DNA of 64,000 bases from Micromonospora halophytica. Its GTDB lineage: Bacteria > Actinomycetota > Actinomycetes > Mycobacteriales > Micromonosporaceae. A model generated the notes under the pieces. That model ran no database searches and was not told the DNA's origin. It worked only from the letters and a program-made list of their open reading frames with translations. Below are positions 18,007 to 26,631 of this stretch, piece after piece. Where the stretch lies: assembly GCF_900090245.1 (NCBI RefSeq), contig NZ_FMDN01000013.1, positions 62,001-126,000 of the forward strand, read 5' to 3'. Position numbers and translations under genes: made by a program. Each line of letters starts with the position of its first letter. The first letter of the stretch is position 1.

Positions 18007-18237
18007 CCGCGCGAGCGCCCCAACCCCTGCGCGCACCCGGAACGTGATCGCCACAGGCGACACCCTGGTGGGCGCGCCCCGCGCCCGGCGGAGCCGCTGA
18101 GCAACGGCGGAGAAGCGACCGACAGGGCCCGGTGTGATGCTCATGTCGGGTCCCGAGCAGGTCCGTAATGGAAGCGCATCCACTCCTGTGAGTCACGCCG
18201 ACAGGAAAACCCGCCCTCATTATATTGAAGGATGCCG

Positions 18238-19782
18238 ATGATGCACGAGATCGATTACCTGGTGGTGGGGTCCGGCTCCGCCGGGGCCGCTCTGGCCGCT
18301 CGGCTGAGCGAGGACCCCGCCCGCAAGGTGCTGCTGCTGGAGGCAGGACCGGACTTCGCCACGGTCGCCGACACCCCACGCGACCTCACCGACGGCAGCG
18401 CCATGTCGATGGACATCCACGACTGGCACTTCAAGGCCGAGATCACCGACCGCCGCCGGATCATCTACCCCCGCGGCAAGGTCACCGGCGGATCCTCCGC
18501 CGTCGGCGCCACCATCGCGCTGCGCGGCACCCCGGAGAACTTCAACGAGTGGGCGGCCATGGGCAACCCGGCCTGGGCCTGGGACGAGGTGCTGCCGTTC
18601 TACAAGCGACTCGAGGACGACCAGGACTTCGACAACGAGTACCACGGCAAGGGCGGCCCCATCCCGATCCGGCGGTGGAAGTCCGACGAGCTGGCCCCGG
18701 TGCAGCAGGTCTTCCACGACGCGGCACTGAAGGCCGGCTTCGCCGACGTCGAGGACCACAACCACCCGCAGGCCAGCGGCGTCGGCCCGATCCCGTCGAA
18801 CCGCCGCGACACGCGGACCCGGTGGTCCACCGCCATGGGCTACCTGCACCCCGCGCGCGATCGGGAGAACCTGGAGATCCGTTCCGGGGTCCACGTCAAC
18901 CGGGTGCTGTTCACCGGCACGCGGGCGCGCGGCGTGGAGGTGGCCAAGGCGGGCGGCGGCAGCGAGGTGATCGAGGCCAGGAACGTCGTCCTGGCGGCCG
19001 GCGCGGTCGCCTCGCCCACCATCCTGATGCGCTCCGGCATCGGTCCGGCCGCCGACCTGCGGCGGCTCGGCATCGACGTGGTGCTGGACCGCCCCGGGGT
19101 GGGCGCCACCCTGATCGACCACCCGCGCACCGGCGCCTTCATGGTGCCCAAGGCGGGCACCTTCAACCCCGAGGACGCGTTCCTCCAGACGATCCTGCGC
19201 ACCACCGCGCCGGGTTCCTCGGAGTTCAACGACCTCCAGTACTACATGATCAACCACTTCGACCTGGCACTCTTCCCCGAGTTGCAGATGCTGGCCGCCT
19301 CGAAGGTCATCTTCGGGGTGATGGTGGTGCACCAGCGGCCGGAGTCCCGGGGGCGGCTCACGCTCACCTCGGCCGACCCCACCGCGCCGCCGGACGTCGT
19401 GCTGAACTTCCTCGACACCGAGCGGGACGTGCAGACGCTCGTGGACGCGGTGCGCACCTGCTGGCAGCTGATGCAGACGGCGGGCATCCACGACCGGGGT
19501 GAACGGTTCGTCGTGCTCGGCGAGGAGATGGTCGAGGACGACGACCTGATGCGGCACTACGTCCGGCTCAGCCTCGACAGCGGCTACCACCCGGTCGGCA
19601 CGACCCGGATGGGCGCGGCGGGCGACGAGGGTGCGGTGGTCGACGAGCGGCTGCGGGTGCACGGCACGGAGGGGCTCTACGTCGGCGACGCCTCCGTCAT
19701 GCCGTCGATCGTCAACTGCAACACCAACCTCACCTCGATCATGATCGGCGAGAAGCTCGCGGACTGGCTCAGGCAGTCCTGA
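18238..19782 (+). CDS. GMC-family FAD oxidoreductase
   Basis: The protein has 514 residues. The N-terminal FAD motif is IDYLVVGSGSAGAALAARL, followed by KVLLLEAG, the GMC signature PRGKVTGGSSAVGATIALRG near 80-100 and the second GMC pattern GAVASPTILMRSGIG near 255. The catalytic base region SGYHPVGTTRMG and the paired NCNTNLTSIMIGEK motif are intact. Relatives oxidise primary alcohols (choline, aryl alcohol, glucose) to aldehydes. Of three nearby ATGs I prefer 18238, 6 bp after GAAGG; 18232 is too close to it. It stands alone between a TetR gene and a hairpin, and the substrate is not indicated. Confidence 0.9.
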   Translation: MMHEIDYLVVGSGSAGAALAARLSEDPARKVLLLEAGPDFATVADTPRDLTDGSAMSMDIHDWHFKAEITDRRRIIYPRGKVTGGSSAVGATIALRGTPENFNEWAAMGNPAWAWDEVLPFYKRLEDDQDFDNEYHGKGGPIPIRRWKSDELAPVQQVFHDAALKAGFADVEDHNHPQASGVGPIPSNRRDTRTRWSTAMGYLHPARDRENLEIRSGVHVNRVLFTGTRARGVEVAKAGGGSEVIEARNVVLAAGAVASPTILMRSGIGPAADLRRLGIDVVLDRPGVGATLIDHPRTGAFMVPKAGTFNPEDAFLQTILRTTAPGSSEFNDLQYYMINHFDLALFPELQMLAASKVIFGVMVVHQRPESRGRLTLTSADPTAPPDVVLNFLDTERDVQTLVDAVRTCWQLMQTAGIHDRGERFVVLGEEMVEDDDLMRHYVRLSLDSGYHPVGTTRMGAAGDEGAVVDERLRVHGTEGLYVGDASVMPSIVNCNTNLTSIMIGEKLADWLRQS

Positions 19783-19799
19783 CCGGTTGGGTCGGGCGC

Positions 19800-19833
19800 G
19801 GGCGTCTCGCGGTGGCAAGCTCGCGAGGCGCCC
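19800..19833 (+). terminator. Hairpin after the GMC oxidoreductase gene
   Basis: Arms 19800-19811 and 19822-19833 pair over 12 positions with one G-U, around a 10-base loop, 17 bp after the stop codon. It is a likely terminator. Confidence 0.65.
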
Positions 19834-20020
19834 GTCGCACTGCCCCGCCCACGATCGGGTCGGCCCCCGGCCGGCACACCTGCGCGGCGGGTCGCCCGGG
19901 CAGGGGTACGACGGCCGCCCCGGCGCGGGTCAGCGCCCCGTCAGCGGCCTGACCAGGACGGGCGACCGGCGACACACCCAATCCGAGTGCAACTCACTGG
20001 TTGCGCGTGACGGGTCGATG

Positions 20021-20038
20021 TGCAACCATGAGGTTGCA
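20021..20038. promoter_or_regulatory. Candidate ArsR operator upstream of the SRPBCC-ArsR pair
   Basis: TGCAACC-ATGA-GGTTGCA is a perfect 7-bp inverted repeat with a 4-base centre, ending 28 bp before the SRPBCC start codon. Its position near the expected promoter and the 18-bp size suit an ArsR-type dimer, implying autoregulation of the two-gene operon. Confidence 0.6.
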
Positions 20039-20066
20039 ACTACTGGTGGTAGTGAAGGAGTCTTCC

Positions 20067-20504
20067 ATGAGTGACGAACGGATCGAACGCGAGACCCTGA
20101 TCGCCGCGCCCGTGGAGCGGGTCTGGTCGCTGGTCTCCGCGCCCGGGTTCTGGGTGACCGACGAGGCGAGCCTGCCCGGCTCGGCCAAGGAGGGCGACTC
20201 GGTGCTGGCGAAGAACCCCCAGTTCGGTGAGTTCCCGGTGCGGGTGGAGAAGGTCGAGCCGCCGACGTACGTGGCATACCGCTGGGCCAGCGCGTTCCCC
20301 GGGCAGGAGCTCCGCGAGGACAACACCACCCTCGTGGAGTTCACCCTGATCCCGGAGGGCGACGGGACACGGCTCCGCGTCGTGGAGAGCGGGTTCGCGG
20401 CGCTGGCCGCACCGGAGGACCTGCGCCGCAAGGCCATGACCGACAACACCAGTGGCTGGCCCCAGGTGCTCGACGCGCTCAAGAAGCGCGTCGAAGCCGT
20501 GTGA
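20067..20504 (+). CDS. SRPBCC/AHSA1-type protein
   Basis: The protein has 145 residues from the ATG at 20067, which has AAGGAG 6 bp upstream. The sequence IERETLIAAPVERVWSLVSAPGFWV, then the central PPTYVAYRWAS and the helix DNTSGWPQVLDALKKRVEAV, are typical of AHSA1-like SRPBCC proteins, a helix-grip fold that binds hydrophobic ligands. The gene overlaps the following ArsR regulator by GTGA, a common arrangement in which the two respond to the same stress or ligand. The specific ligand is unknown. Confidence 0.88.
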   Translation: MSDERIERETLIAAPVERVWSLVSAPGFWVTDEASLPGSAKEGDSVLAKNPQFGEFPVRVEKVEPPTYVAYRWASAFPGQELREDNTTLVEFTLIPEGDGTRLRVVESGFAALAAPEDLRRKAMTDNTSGWPQVLDALKKRVEAV

Positions 20505-20854
20505 CGGACAAGAACCGCGGCACCGCCGAGACGGTGGACAGCGTCCTCGTCGCGCTGGCCGACCCGACGCGACGTCAGCTGCTCGACCTGCTTGCCGCGC
20601 AGGGCGAGGTCACCGCGACGACGCTCGCCGAGCGGGTTCCCGTCTCACGCCAGGCGGTGGTCAAGCACCTCGCCGTCCTGGACGCCGCCGGGCTGGTGGC
20701 CGGCAACCGGGTCGGGCGCGAGGTGAGATACGCGGTGCGGCCGGCGGCATTGAACGCCACAGCGCGGTGGATGGCCACCCTCGCGGCGGACTGGGATCGA
20801 CGGTTGGCAACCATCAAACGCGTCGCCGAGGCGGCGGAGCGGGATTCGCGCTAG
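20501..20854 (+). CDS. ArsR-family transcriptional regulator
   Basis: The protein has 117 residues and is a winged helix-turn-helix. LVALADPTRRQLLDLLAAQGEVTATTLAERVPVSRQAVVKHLAVLDAAGLV is the classical ArsR core, with SRQAVVKHL as the recognition helix. No metal-binding Cys cluster is present, so it belongs to the non-metal ArsR group usually paired with SRPBCC proteins. The GTG start overlaps the upstream stop. An inverted repeat at 20021-20038 is the probable operator. Confidence 0.92.
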   Translation: MTDKNRGTAETVDSVLVALADPTRRQLLDLLAAQGEVTATTLAERVPVSRQAVVKHLAVLDAAGLVAGNRVGREVRYAVRPAALNATARWMATLAADWDRRLATIKRVAEAAERDSR

Positions 20855-21290
20855 CACTCCCACCACCCTTCCATCCACCCTGTTCCAGGATGTCGTGACG
20901 CGTCCCGGGCCGACGGCCCGTCCGGGCGGCACGGTTCGCCGTAACCGCCCCGGACGCGTCGCGGCCGTCTTGACATCGAGTCTCGAAGCGAGACTGTGGG
21001 CCAGGCCGTCACCCCGGGCGGGTGAACGGCCCGGCACCCCCAGCCGCGCCGACGCATGTGTACGGACGTGCCCCGGGCTACTCGCCCGATCGGCACGACG
21101 AACGGTCGGCGGATCGCCGAGCACTCCGCGACACCCTGCGGTGCGGGCCGCGGCCCGTGCCGTCCGGGTGTCGTCGGAGTCCCGGTGGGATCCCCGATCA
21201 CCTGCACAGAGGACCTCGCCGCACGGCCCGCCGGGCGGACGGCGTCCTGATCGTTGACATTACCGGGTTCTTCACGAAGGGAACCGTCTC
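20855..21290. other. Intergenic region upstream of the MFS transporter
   Basis: These 436 bp have no credible gene; the open frames are Arg/Pro-rich. It contains a large imperfect foldback with arms 20897-20905 and 20952-20960 (GACGCGTCC and its complement) and a promoter/operator-like element at 20970-20995. It is possibly a long 5' leader of the transporter mRNA. Confidence 0.5.
20970..20995 (+). promoter_or_regulatory. Candidate -35 box with embedded operator for the MFS gene
   Basis: TTGACA at 20970-20975 is followed at 20979-20995 by AGTCTCG-AAG-CGAGACT, a perfect 7-bp inverted repeat placed where a promoter spacer would be. A repressor bound there would block transcription. The -10 box is not convincing, and the transporter starts 295 bp downstream. 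Confidence 0.4.
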
Positions 21291-22706
21291 ATGACCCCCG
21301 ACGCAACCTCACCTCCACGATTCGACGGCCGACAGCGGTTGATCCTGCTCGTCCTGCTCGGTGCCGGGTTCATGCTCTCCGTCGACTTCTCGATCCTGAA
21401 CGTCGCGCTGCCGGAGGCCGGCGAGGGCGTCGGGCTGGGAGTGGCCGAGCTTGCCTGGATCACCTCCGCGTACGCACTGCCCGCAGCCGGCTTCACCCTG
21501 CTGTTCGGTCGGCTCGCGGACCTGTTCGGCCGCCGCAAGCTGTTCCTGGCCGGCATGGTCCTGCTGACCGGGGCGTCGTTGCTCGGCGGCTTCGCGTCCA
21601 ACCCGGAGATGCTGCTGACCGCCCGGGTGCTGCAGGGCTTCGCCACCGCGATGACGATCCCCGCGGCGTTGTCGCTGCTCACCACCACCTTCACCGAAGG
21701 CGCGCTCCGGGACCGGGTCCTCGGCCTCAACGGCGCCCTCCTCTCCGGCGGCTTCACCATCGGCGCGCTGGTCGGCGGCACCCTGGTCAGCCTGATGAGC
21801 TGGCGGGCCGCGTTCTTCATCAACGTCCCGGTCGCCGCGGCCATCCTGCTGTTCACGCCGTTCCTGATCAAGGACAGCAGCGTCTCCCAGCGGGTGAAGC
21901 TGGACGTGCCGGGAGCGGTGACGGTCACCGGCGGTCTGCTGGCCCTGATCTACGGGATCATCGAGAAGAACCTCCCCGCGACCGTTGTCGGCGTTCTGCT
22001 GCTGGCCGCGTTCTGGGTGATCGAGCTGCGCGCCGCCGCGCCGCTCGCCCCGGTGCGCATCCTCAAACGCCCCAACGTGAAGTGGGGCAACTACGCGGGA
22101 TTCGTGGTCTTCACCATGGAGACCGCGATGATCTTCCTGATGACGCTCTACCTGCAGAAGGTCCTGGACCTCTCTCCGCTGGCCACCGGCCTGATCTTCG
22201 GCGTCCCGGGCCTGGCCGCGGTGGCCGCCGGACCGATCGCCGGGCGGTTCATCGGGCGCTACGGGTACCGCACCGTCCTGACCGCCGGCATGGCCGTCCA
22301 GGGCCTGGCGACCCTCCCGCTGGTGTTCATCGGTGCCGACCGACTGGCGCTCGCGATCCTGATTCCCGCCCTGTTCATCGGGTTCTTCGGGCACGTCACC
22401 TCCATCGTGGCGTACACGGTGACCGGAACCTCGGGCCTGCCGAACGAGGAGCAGGGCCTGGCCACCGGCCTGACCTCGATGACCCAGCAGGTGGCCATCA
22501 CGGTCGGCATCCCGATCCTGAGCGCGATCGCCGCGACGCAGAGCGGGGATCTGGACGGCATCCACCTCGCGCTCACCGTGAACGTGATCGTGACGTTCGT
22601 CAGCCTGCTCCTGATCTGGTTCGGGCTGCGCCCGCGCGACGGGCAGGCGACGGCCGTGCCGGTGCAGACCAAGGCCGACGAGAAGCTCGCCGCGTCCCTG
22701 GACTGA
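21291..22706 (+). CDS. MFS drug efflux transporter (DHA2-like)
   Basis: This 471-residue integral membrane protein has about 14 hydrophobic helices. DFSILNVALPEAGEGVGL in helix 1 and YALPAAGFTLLFGRLADLFGRRKLF (the loop 2-3 motif GRxADxxGRR) are standard for the DHA2 drug:H+ antiporters. ARVLQGFATAMTIPAALSLL matches the motif B/C region. GAAGGGA precedes the ATG. It is probably an exporter of a product or toxic intermediate. The gene is monocistronic: it ends inside the base of a strong hairpin at 22705-22742. Confidence 0.92.
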   Translation: MTPDATSPPRFDGRQRLILLVLLGAGFMLSVDFSILNVALPEAGEGVGLGVAELAWITSAYALPAAGFTLLFGRLADLFGRRKLFLAGMVLLTGASLLGGFASNPEMLLTARVLQGFATAMTIPAALSLLTTTFTEGALRDRVLGLNGALLSGGFTIGALVGGTLVSLMSWRAAFFINVPVAAAILLFTPFLIKDSSVSQRVKLDVPGAVTVTGGLLALIYGIIEKNLPATVVGVLLLAAFWVIELRAAAPLAPVRILKRPNVKWGNYAGFVVFTMETAMIFLMTLYLQKVLDLSPLATGLIFGVPGLAAVAAGPIAGRFIGRYGYRTVLTAGMAVQGLATLPLVFIGADRLALAILIPALFIGFFGHVTSIVAYTVTGTSGLPNEEQGLATGLTSMTQQVAITVGIPILSAIAATQSGDLDGIHLALTVNVIVTFVSLLLIWFGLRPRDGQATAVPVQTKADEKLAASLD

Positions 22707-22742
22707 GCCGGTGGGGGCAGGTCCCGCTGCCCCCACCGGCTC
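22705..22742. terminator. 16-bp perfect hairpin at the MFS stop codon
   Basis: Arms 22705-22720 and 22727-22742 are exact complements (GAGCCGGTGGGGGCAG) around a 6-base loop. The stem starts within the TGA stop. It is a strong terminator; smaller overlapping hairpins follow to 22780. Confidence 0.8.
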
Positions 22743-22956
22743 GTCCGGGACCGGGCAGGCTGACCGGTCCCGGGTCAGCCGACGGTGCGCCTGTTCCTCG
22801 CTCCCGCGTCACGACCGTCCCGGTCGTACCCGGCGAGGACAGGCGCACCGTTCGTCGCATGTGGTCGGTGTCGGTGATGGTGCGGCCGGCGGGCGTACGA
22901 CAACGGGGGCAGGACCATGGCGGTCCCGCCCCCGTCGCCCGTGCCCCGGGCCCGGA

Positions 22957-23703
22957 TCAGGGCAACTTCTGCAGCCCGGCGCCGTTCATCACGTAGGCGG
23001 GGACGACCTTGGCGGCGTCCTCCCGCACCAGGTCCACCAGCGTGGCGCCGGCGATCTCCGGGGTCAGCAGCGGACCGGCCTTGGCGAGGAAGTCCTCGAC
23101 GGACATACCGGCGCGCTCCGCGTACGCCCGGACCGCGGGCCGGCCGACACCGGTCAGCGGCGCGAACCGCGGCAGCACCGTGGTGAAGGTGATGCCGAGG
23201 CCAGCCTGGTTCGCCTCGTCCTGGGCGTACCCGGTGATGAAGCGCTGGGTGGCCTTGGCGCCGGCGTACCCGCCGCTCAGCGGTGACCCGCCGAGAGCGG
23301 CGCCACTGCTGATCACGACCACCCGGCTGCCCGGCCGCAGCGGCTTGAGCAGCGCCTCGCGCAGCCACTGGAAGGTGATCCGGACGTCCGTCTCCCAGTT
23401 GACGGAGAACGTCTCCCACGTCTGCTCCTGCAGCCGCCGCATGTGCGGGGTCGCGCCGGCGACCACAATGATGTTCTGCGGCTCGTAGCGATCGATCAGG
23501 CTGGCCGGCACCGTCGCGTCACCGGCGTCGACGACCTCCGACTCGATGGTGCCGGCGCCGTTGGCCGGCTCGTCGAAGGGTGCCGCGGTGCGGGACACCG
23601 CGACCACCGGGGCGCCGGCCTCGGCGAAGGCCGTGGCGATCCCGCGGCCCAGGCCGCGGCTCGCGCCGACGACGATCGTGGTCCTACCGGACAGGTCGCT
23701 CAT
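22957..23703 (-). CDS. Short-chain dehydrogenase/reductase
   Basis: The protein has 248 residues from the ATG at 23703, with GGAGG about 6 bp upstream; an upstream in-frame start at 23751 has none. The Rossmann loop is VVGASRGLGRGIA, and the active site has SSGAALGG with GGYAGAKATQ (YxxxK), so the catalytic triad is intact. The region normally holding NNAG reads VVAGATPH. The C-terminal half contains a long substrate loop (VRAYAERAGMSVEDFLAKAG) resembling NAD-dependent SDRs of aromatic or terpenoid metabolism. It stands alone on this strand between the MFS gene and a DUF899 gene. Confidence 0.87.
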   Translation of the reverse strand: MSDLSGRTTIVVGASRGLGRGIATAFAEAGAPVVAVSRTAAPFDEPANGAGTIESEVVDAGDATVPASLIDRYEPQNIIVVAGATPHMRRLQEQTWETFSVNWETDVRITFQWLREALLKPLRPGSRVVVISSGAALGGSPLSGGYAGAKATQRFITGYAQDEANQAGLGITFTTVLPRFAPLTGVGRPAVRAYAERAGMSVEDFLAKAGPLLTPEIAGATLVDLVREDAAKVVPAYVMNGAGLQKLP

Positions 23704-24032
23704 GGTGTCCTCCAAGTCATGGACGTCTCGGGAGAGGTCGACAGGGATCATTATTCCGGGCGGACCGGCCCGGCACGGGTACCGGCGATCGTCAGACCGC
23801 CGGTCTTCTCTGGGCTCTCAACGCGGTGGACGCCGTCGGGGTACGGGTCACGACAAGTGCTCCGGCTCCGGTCTGGCAAGGGGTCCAGAACGGAGCCGGA
23901 GCGGTCGGCCGTCCCTGCCGCCGGCACCGGCGCGGCGAGCCGGCGGCGGGCGCGTGTGGACGCCACGTCGGTGGGCGAACCCACCGGCCGGATCGGCTGG
24001 ACCAGCGGCGGCGGCAGGGGCGGCGGCGCGGG
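23704..24032. other. Intergenic region between SDR and DUF899 genes
   Basis: About 330 bp with no credible gene. It holds the SDR promoter side and one 12-bp hairpin at 23859-23902, downstream of the DUF899 gene. Confidence 0.6.
23859..23902 (-). terminator. 12-bp hairpin downstream of the DUF899 gene
   Basis: Arms 23859-23870 and 23891-23902 (GCTCCGGCTCCG and its complement) are separated by 20 bases. It lies about 130 bp after the DUF899 stop on that strand and is a possible terminator. Confidence 0.5.
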
Positions 24033-24731
24033 CTACTTCTTGTACCGGGTGCCGTTCCACCAGTTCGCGCCGGGCACGGCGGCGTCCTCGACGTCGTACC
24101 GGTCCTTGTGGCGCCACCAGTCCCACGGGTGCTCGAGTTCGTCCTCGCGCCGGCCGAGGTGGGTGATGTCCAGGTAGTTGTAGAAGTTCTTGAAGATGTC
24201 GCCACCGCGATCGAAGATCGAGTAGGTGAAGTACACGTCGTCACCCTCGCGGTAGAAGGCGCTGACGCCGGGCGACTCACCCTGCTCGGTGGAGACCTCG
24301 AAGTCGTAGTTGAAGTCGCTGCCGAACGACGAGTACCAGGGCAGGTTCCAGCCCATGCGGGCCTTGAACGGCTGGAAGTCGGCCAGCGGCGCACGGGAGA
24401 CCATGACGAAGGTGGTGTCCCGTGCCCACATGTGCGCGAGCTCACCGACGCTGTCCGCCTGCATGGAGCAGCCGATGCAGCCTTCCGTCTGGCCGGGAGC
24501 GAACATGAAGTGGCGGACGACGAGCTGGCGGCGCCCCTCGAACAGGTCGAGCAACGTCAGGGGGCCGTTCGGCCCCTCGAAGAGATATTCCTTCTCCACC
24601 TTGACCATCGGCAGGTTACGGCGCTCCTCGGCGATCATGTCACGCGCCTTGGTGACCTCCTTCTCCTTTTCCAGGAGAGCCGTCCGAGCCACCAGCCATT
24701 CCTCTCTGGTGACAACCTTGGGAGGATTCAT
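24033..24731 (-). CDS. DUF899 family thioredoxin-like protein
   Basis: The protein has 232 residues. It opens with PPKVVTREEWLVARTALLEKEKEVTKARD, a helical segment diagnostic of DUF899, then RRQLVVRHFMFAPGQTEGCIGCSM near residues 68-90, a thioredoxin-fold strand with CxxC (CIGC). The C-terminal HLGRREDELEHPWDWWRHKDRY is also family-typical. AAGGAG lies 7 bp before the ATG. Members are presumed redox proteins of unknown substrate, common beside oxidative or aromatic-metabolism genes. The family call is safe; the role is not known. Confidence 0.9.
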   Translation of the reverse strand: MNPPKVVTREEWLVARTALLEKEKEVTKARDMIAEERRNLPMVKVEKEYLFEGPNGPLTLLDLFEGRRQLVVRHFMFAPGQTEGCIGCSMQADSVGELAHMWARDTTFVMVSRAPLADFQPFKARMGWNLPWYSSFGSDFNYDFEVSTEQGESPGVSAFYREGDDVYFTYSIFDRGGDIFKNFYNYLDITHLGRREDELEHPWDWWRHKDRYDVEDAAVPGANWWNGTRYKK

Positions 24732-25080
24732 CAGATCTCCTTAAAACCGTCGGCGGAACAGCTCCGCCGATAACCGCCGTCAGAAATGATGAATGGTCCC
24801 CGACCCCGACCCGGGAGCCATCCTCCACAAGAGTGCCAGCGACCGCCCTGCCGATCCTTCTCCCATATTGGCGTCCTGGCCCCGGCCATTTGCAGGCGCT
24901 CCGCAATTCGACCGCGATTCTCCGGTCACTCGACCGGCGACGTTCCGTCCGGCAGCGACGTCCGCGGACGACAAAACTGCGCCCCGTTCCGGCTGGGGAC
25001 CGGCACGAGGCGCAGTTTCGCAGCGGACCGGCGGTTCGCACGCCGGCCGCCGGGTCGTGGACGCGGTGACTGACCCACGG
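24732..25080. other. Intergenic region downstream of the ligase operon
   Basis: These 349 bp hold the DUF899 promoter and the ligase-operon terminator (24974-25028). No credible gene was seen. Confidence 0.6.
24974..25028 (-). terminator. Terminator with T-run after the ligase operon
   Basis: Arms 24974-24983 and 25019-25028 (AAACTGCGCC and its complement) form a 10-bp stem. Read on the minus strand the stem ends in GCAGTTTTG, a short T-run, so it resembles a classical intrinsic terminator 53 bp after the ligase stop. Confidence 0.65.
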
Positions 25081-26631
25081 TCACCCGATGGCGTGCTCCC
25101 GTTCCTTCAGCGTGCGGCGCTCGATCTTCCCGACCGGGGTACGGGGAATCTGGTCGATGAACTCGATCCGCCGGATCTTCTTGTACGGCGCGACGCGCTC
25201 GGCCACGAAGGCCATGAGCTCCTCGGGCGTGGCCGGCTCCCGCGCCACCACGAACCCCTTCGGGACCTCGCTGGCCTCTTCGTCCGGCACACCGATCACC
25301 GCCGCGTCCGCGACCTTGGGGTGGGTCATCAGGACCGCCTCCAGCTCGACCGGAGACACCTGCTGTCCCTTGTACTTGATGAGTTCCTTGATGCGGTCGA
25401 CGATGAAGAGCTCGCCGTCGTCGTCGACGTAGCCGAGGTCGCCGGTGTGCAGGAAGCCGTCCGGCTCGAGCACCTTCCGCGTCGCCTCCTCCGCGTTGAG
25501 GTACCCCTTCATCACGTGGGGACCGCGGATCAGGATCTCGCCGCGCTGGTTGCGGCCCAGTTCCTCGCCCGTGGTGACGTCGACGATCTTGCACTCGACG
25601 TTGGGCGAGTTCCGGCCGACCGACGCGGGCGCCTCCGGTTCCGCCGACTGCATGAAGGAGACCATCGCCTCGGTGAGACCGTAGCCCTGGCTGATGTGGC
25701 ACCCGAGACGCCGCCGGACGAGACGGGCGATCTCGGGGTCGAGCATCGCGCCACCGGAGACGATCGACCGCAGCGACGAGAGGTCGTACCGGTCCACCAG
25801 CGGGCTCTTCGCGAGCAGGACGGCGATCGTCGGGACGATGTACAGCCGCGTGATGCGGTGTTCCTGGATCGCCGCGAGGAACGCCTCGGGCTCGAAGCGC
25901 TGCATGGTCACCAGGGTGGTGCCCTGCAGCAGGCTGGCGTTCATCATCATGGTCAGCCCGAAGGCGTGGTGGAAGGGCGGCATGGCCAGCACCTTCTCGT
26001 CCTCGCCGGTGGGCGCGACCAGGCTGGTCAGGAGCGCCTTGGCGACCAGGTTGCGATGCGTGAGCATCACGCCCTTGGGATGGCCCGTGCTGCCGCTGGA
26101 GTGCAGCAGCGCCACCACGTCCCGCGCCGGGTCGACCGACGGGTCGGGGACCTCGTCGTCGACGAGCAGCGCGGAGAACGGTGTCGCGCCGTCCGCCTCG
26201 CCGAACACGACGATCTCCTCGACCTTCGTCCTGCCGGTCAGCGCGGTGGCCTTGGCCACCTCGGAGGGCACGGTCACGAGCAGGCGCGCACCGGCCTCGT
26301 CGAGGTGGGTGGCCAGGTCGTCCGCCGTGTCGAGCGGGTTGAGCACCACCACCGTGCCGCCCGCCAGGGCGGCGGCGTGGAAGGCGATCGGGTACTCGGG
26401 CACGTTCGGCGCGAGCACGGCCAGCACGTCGCCCCGGCCGAAGCCGCGGGCGCGCAGCCCGGCGGCGGCGCGGCGTACCGCCGAGGCGAGCTCGGCGAAC
26501 GTGTACCCGTTGCCCCCGGTGACGTCGACGATCGCCGGCCGGTCGCCGTACCGCTCCGCCCGCCCCAGCACGAACGACGTCACCGAGGTCTCGGGTATGT
26601 CGACGGGCGGGCGAGGGCCGGTGAAGATCAT
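25081..26631 (-). CDS. 4-coumarate:CoA ligase-type acyl-CoA synthetase
   Basis: This is a 516-residue ANL-superfamily enzyme. It has the P-loop LLHSSGSTGHPKGVMLTHRN near 165-185, the GYGLTEA motif near 310, HTGDLGYVDDDGELFIVDRIKELIKYKGQQVSP near 395-430, and the catalytic lysine in PRTPVGKIERR near the C-terminus. The sequence around the aromatic pocket is close to plant-type 4CL and bacterial feruloyl/coumaroyl-CoA synthetases. Its ATG overlaps the stop of the hydratase-lyase gene (ATGA), with GGAGAAGGA upstream. The pair would convert a hydroxycinnamate to its CoA thioester and then to a benzaldehyde plus acetyl-CoA. Exact acid preference is not determinable here. Confidence 0.9.
   Translation of the reverse strand: MIFTGPRPPVDIPETSVTSFVLGRAERYGDRPAIVDVTGGNGYTFAELASAVRRAAAGLRARGFGRGDVLAVLAPNVPEYPIAFHAAALAGGTVVVLNPLDTADDLATHLDEAGARLLVTVPSEVAKATALTGRTKVEEIVVFGEADGATPFSALLVDDEVPDPSVDPARDVVALLHSSGSTGHPKGVMLTHRNLVAKALLTSLVAPTGEDEKVLAMPPFHHAFGLTMMMNASLLQGTTLVTMQRFEPEAFLAAIQEHRITRLYIVPTIAVLLAKSPLVDRYDLSSLRSIVSGGAMLDPEIARLVRRRLGCHISQGYGLTEAMVSFMQSAEPEAPASVGRNSPNVECKIVDVTTGEELGRNQRGEILIRGPHVMKGYLNAEEATRKVLEPDGFLHTGDLGYVDDDGELFIVDRIKELIKYKGQQVSPVELEAVLMTHPKVADAAVIGVPDEEASEVPKGFVVAREPATPEELMAFVAERVAPYKKIRRIEFIDQIPRTPVGKIERRTLKEREHAIG

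Noticed and set aside
20895..21257. Possible 120-residue gene upstream of the MFS transporter
   Set aside because: Arg/Pro/Ser-rich low-complexity translation, no ribosome site, no domain; treated as leader DNA.
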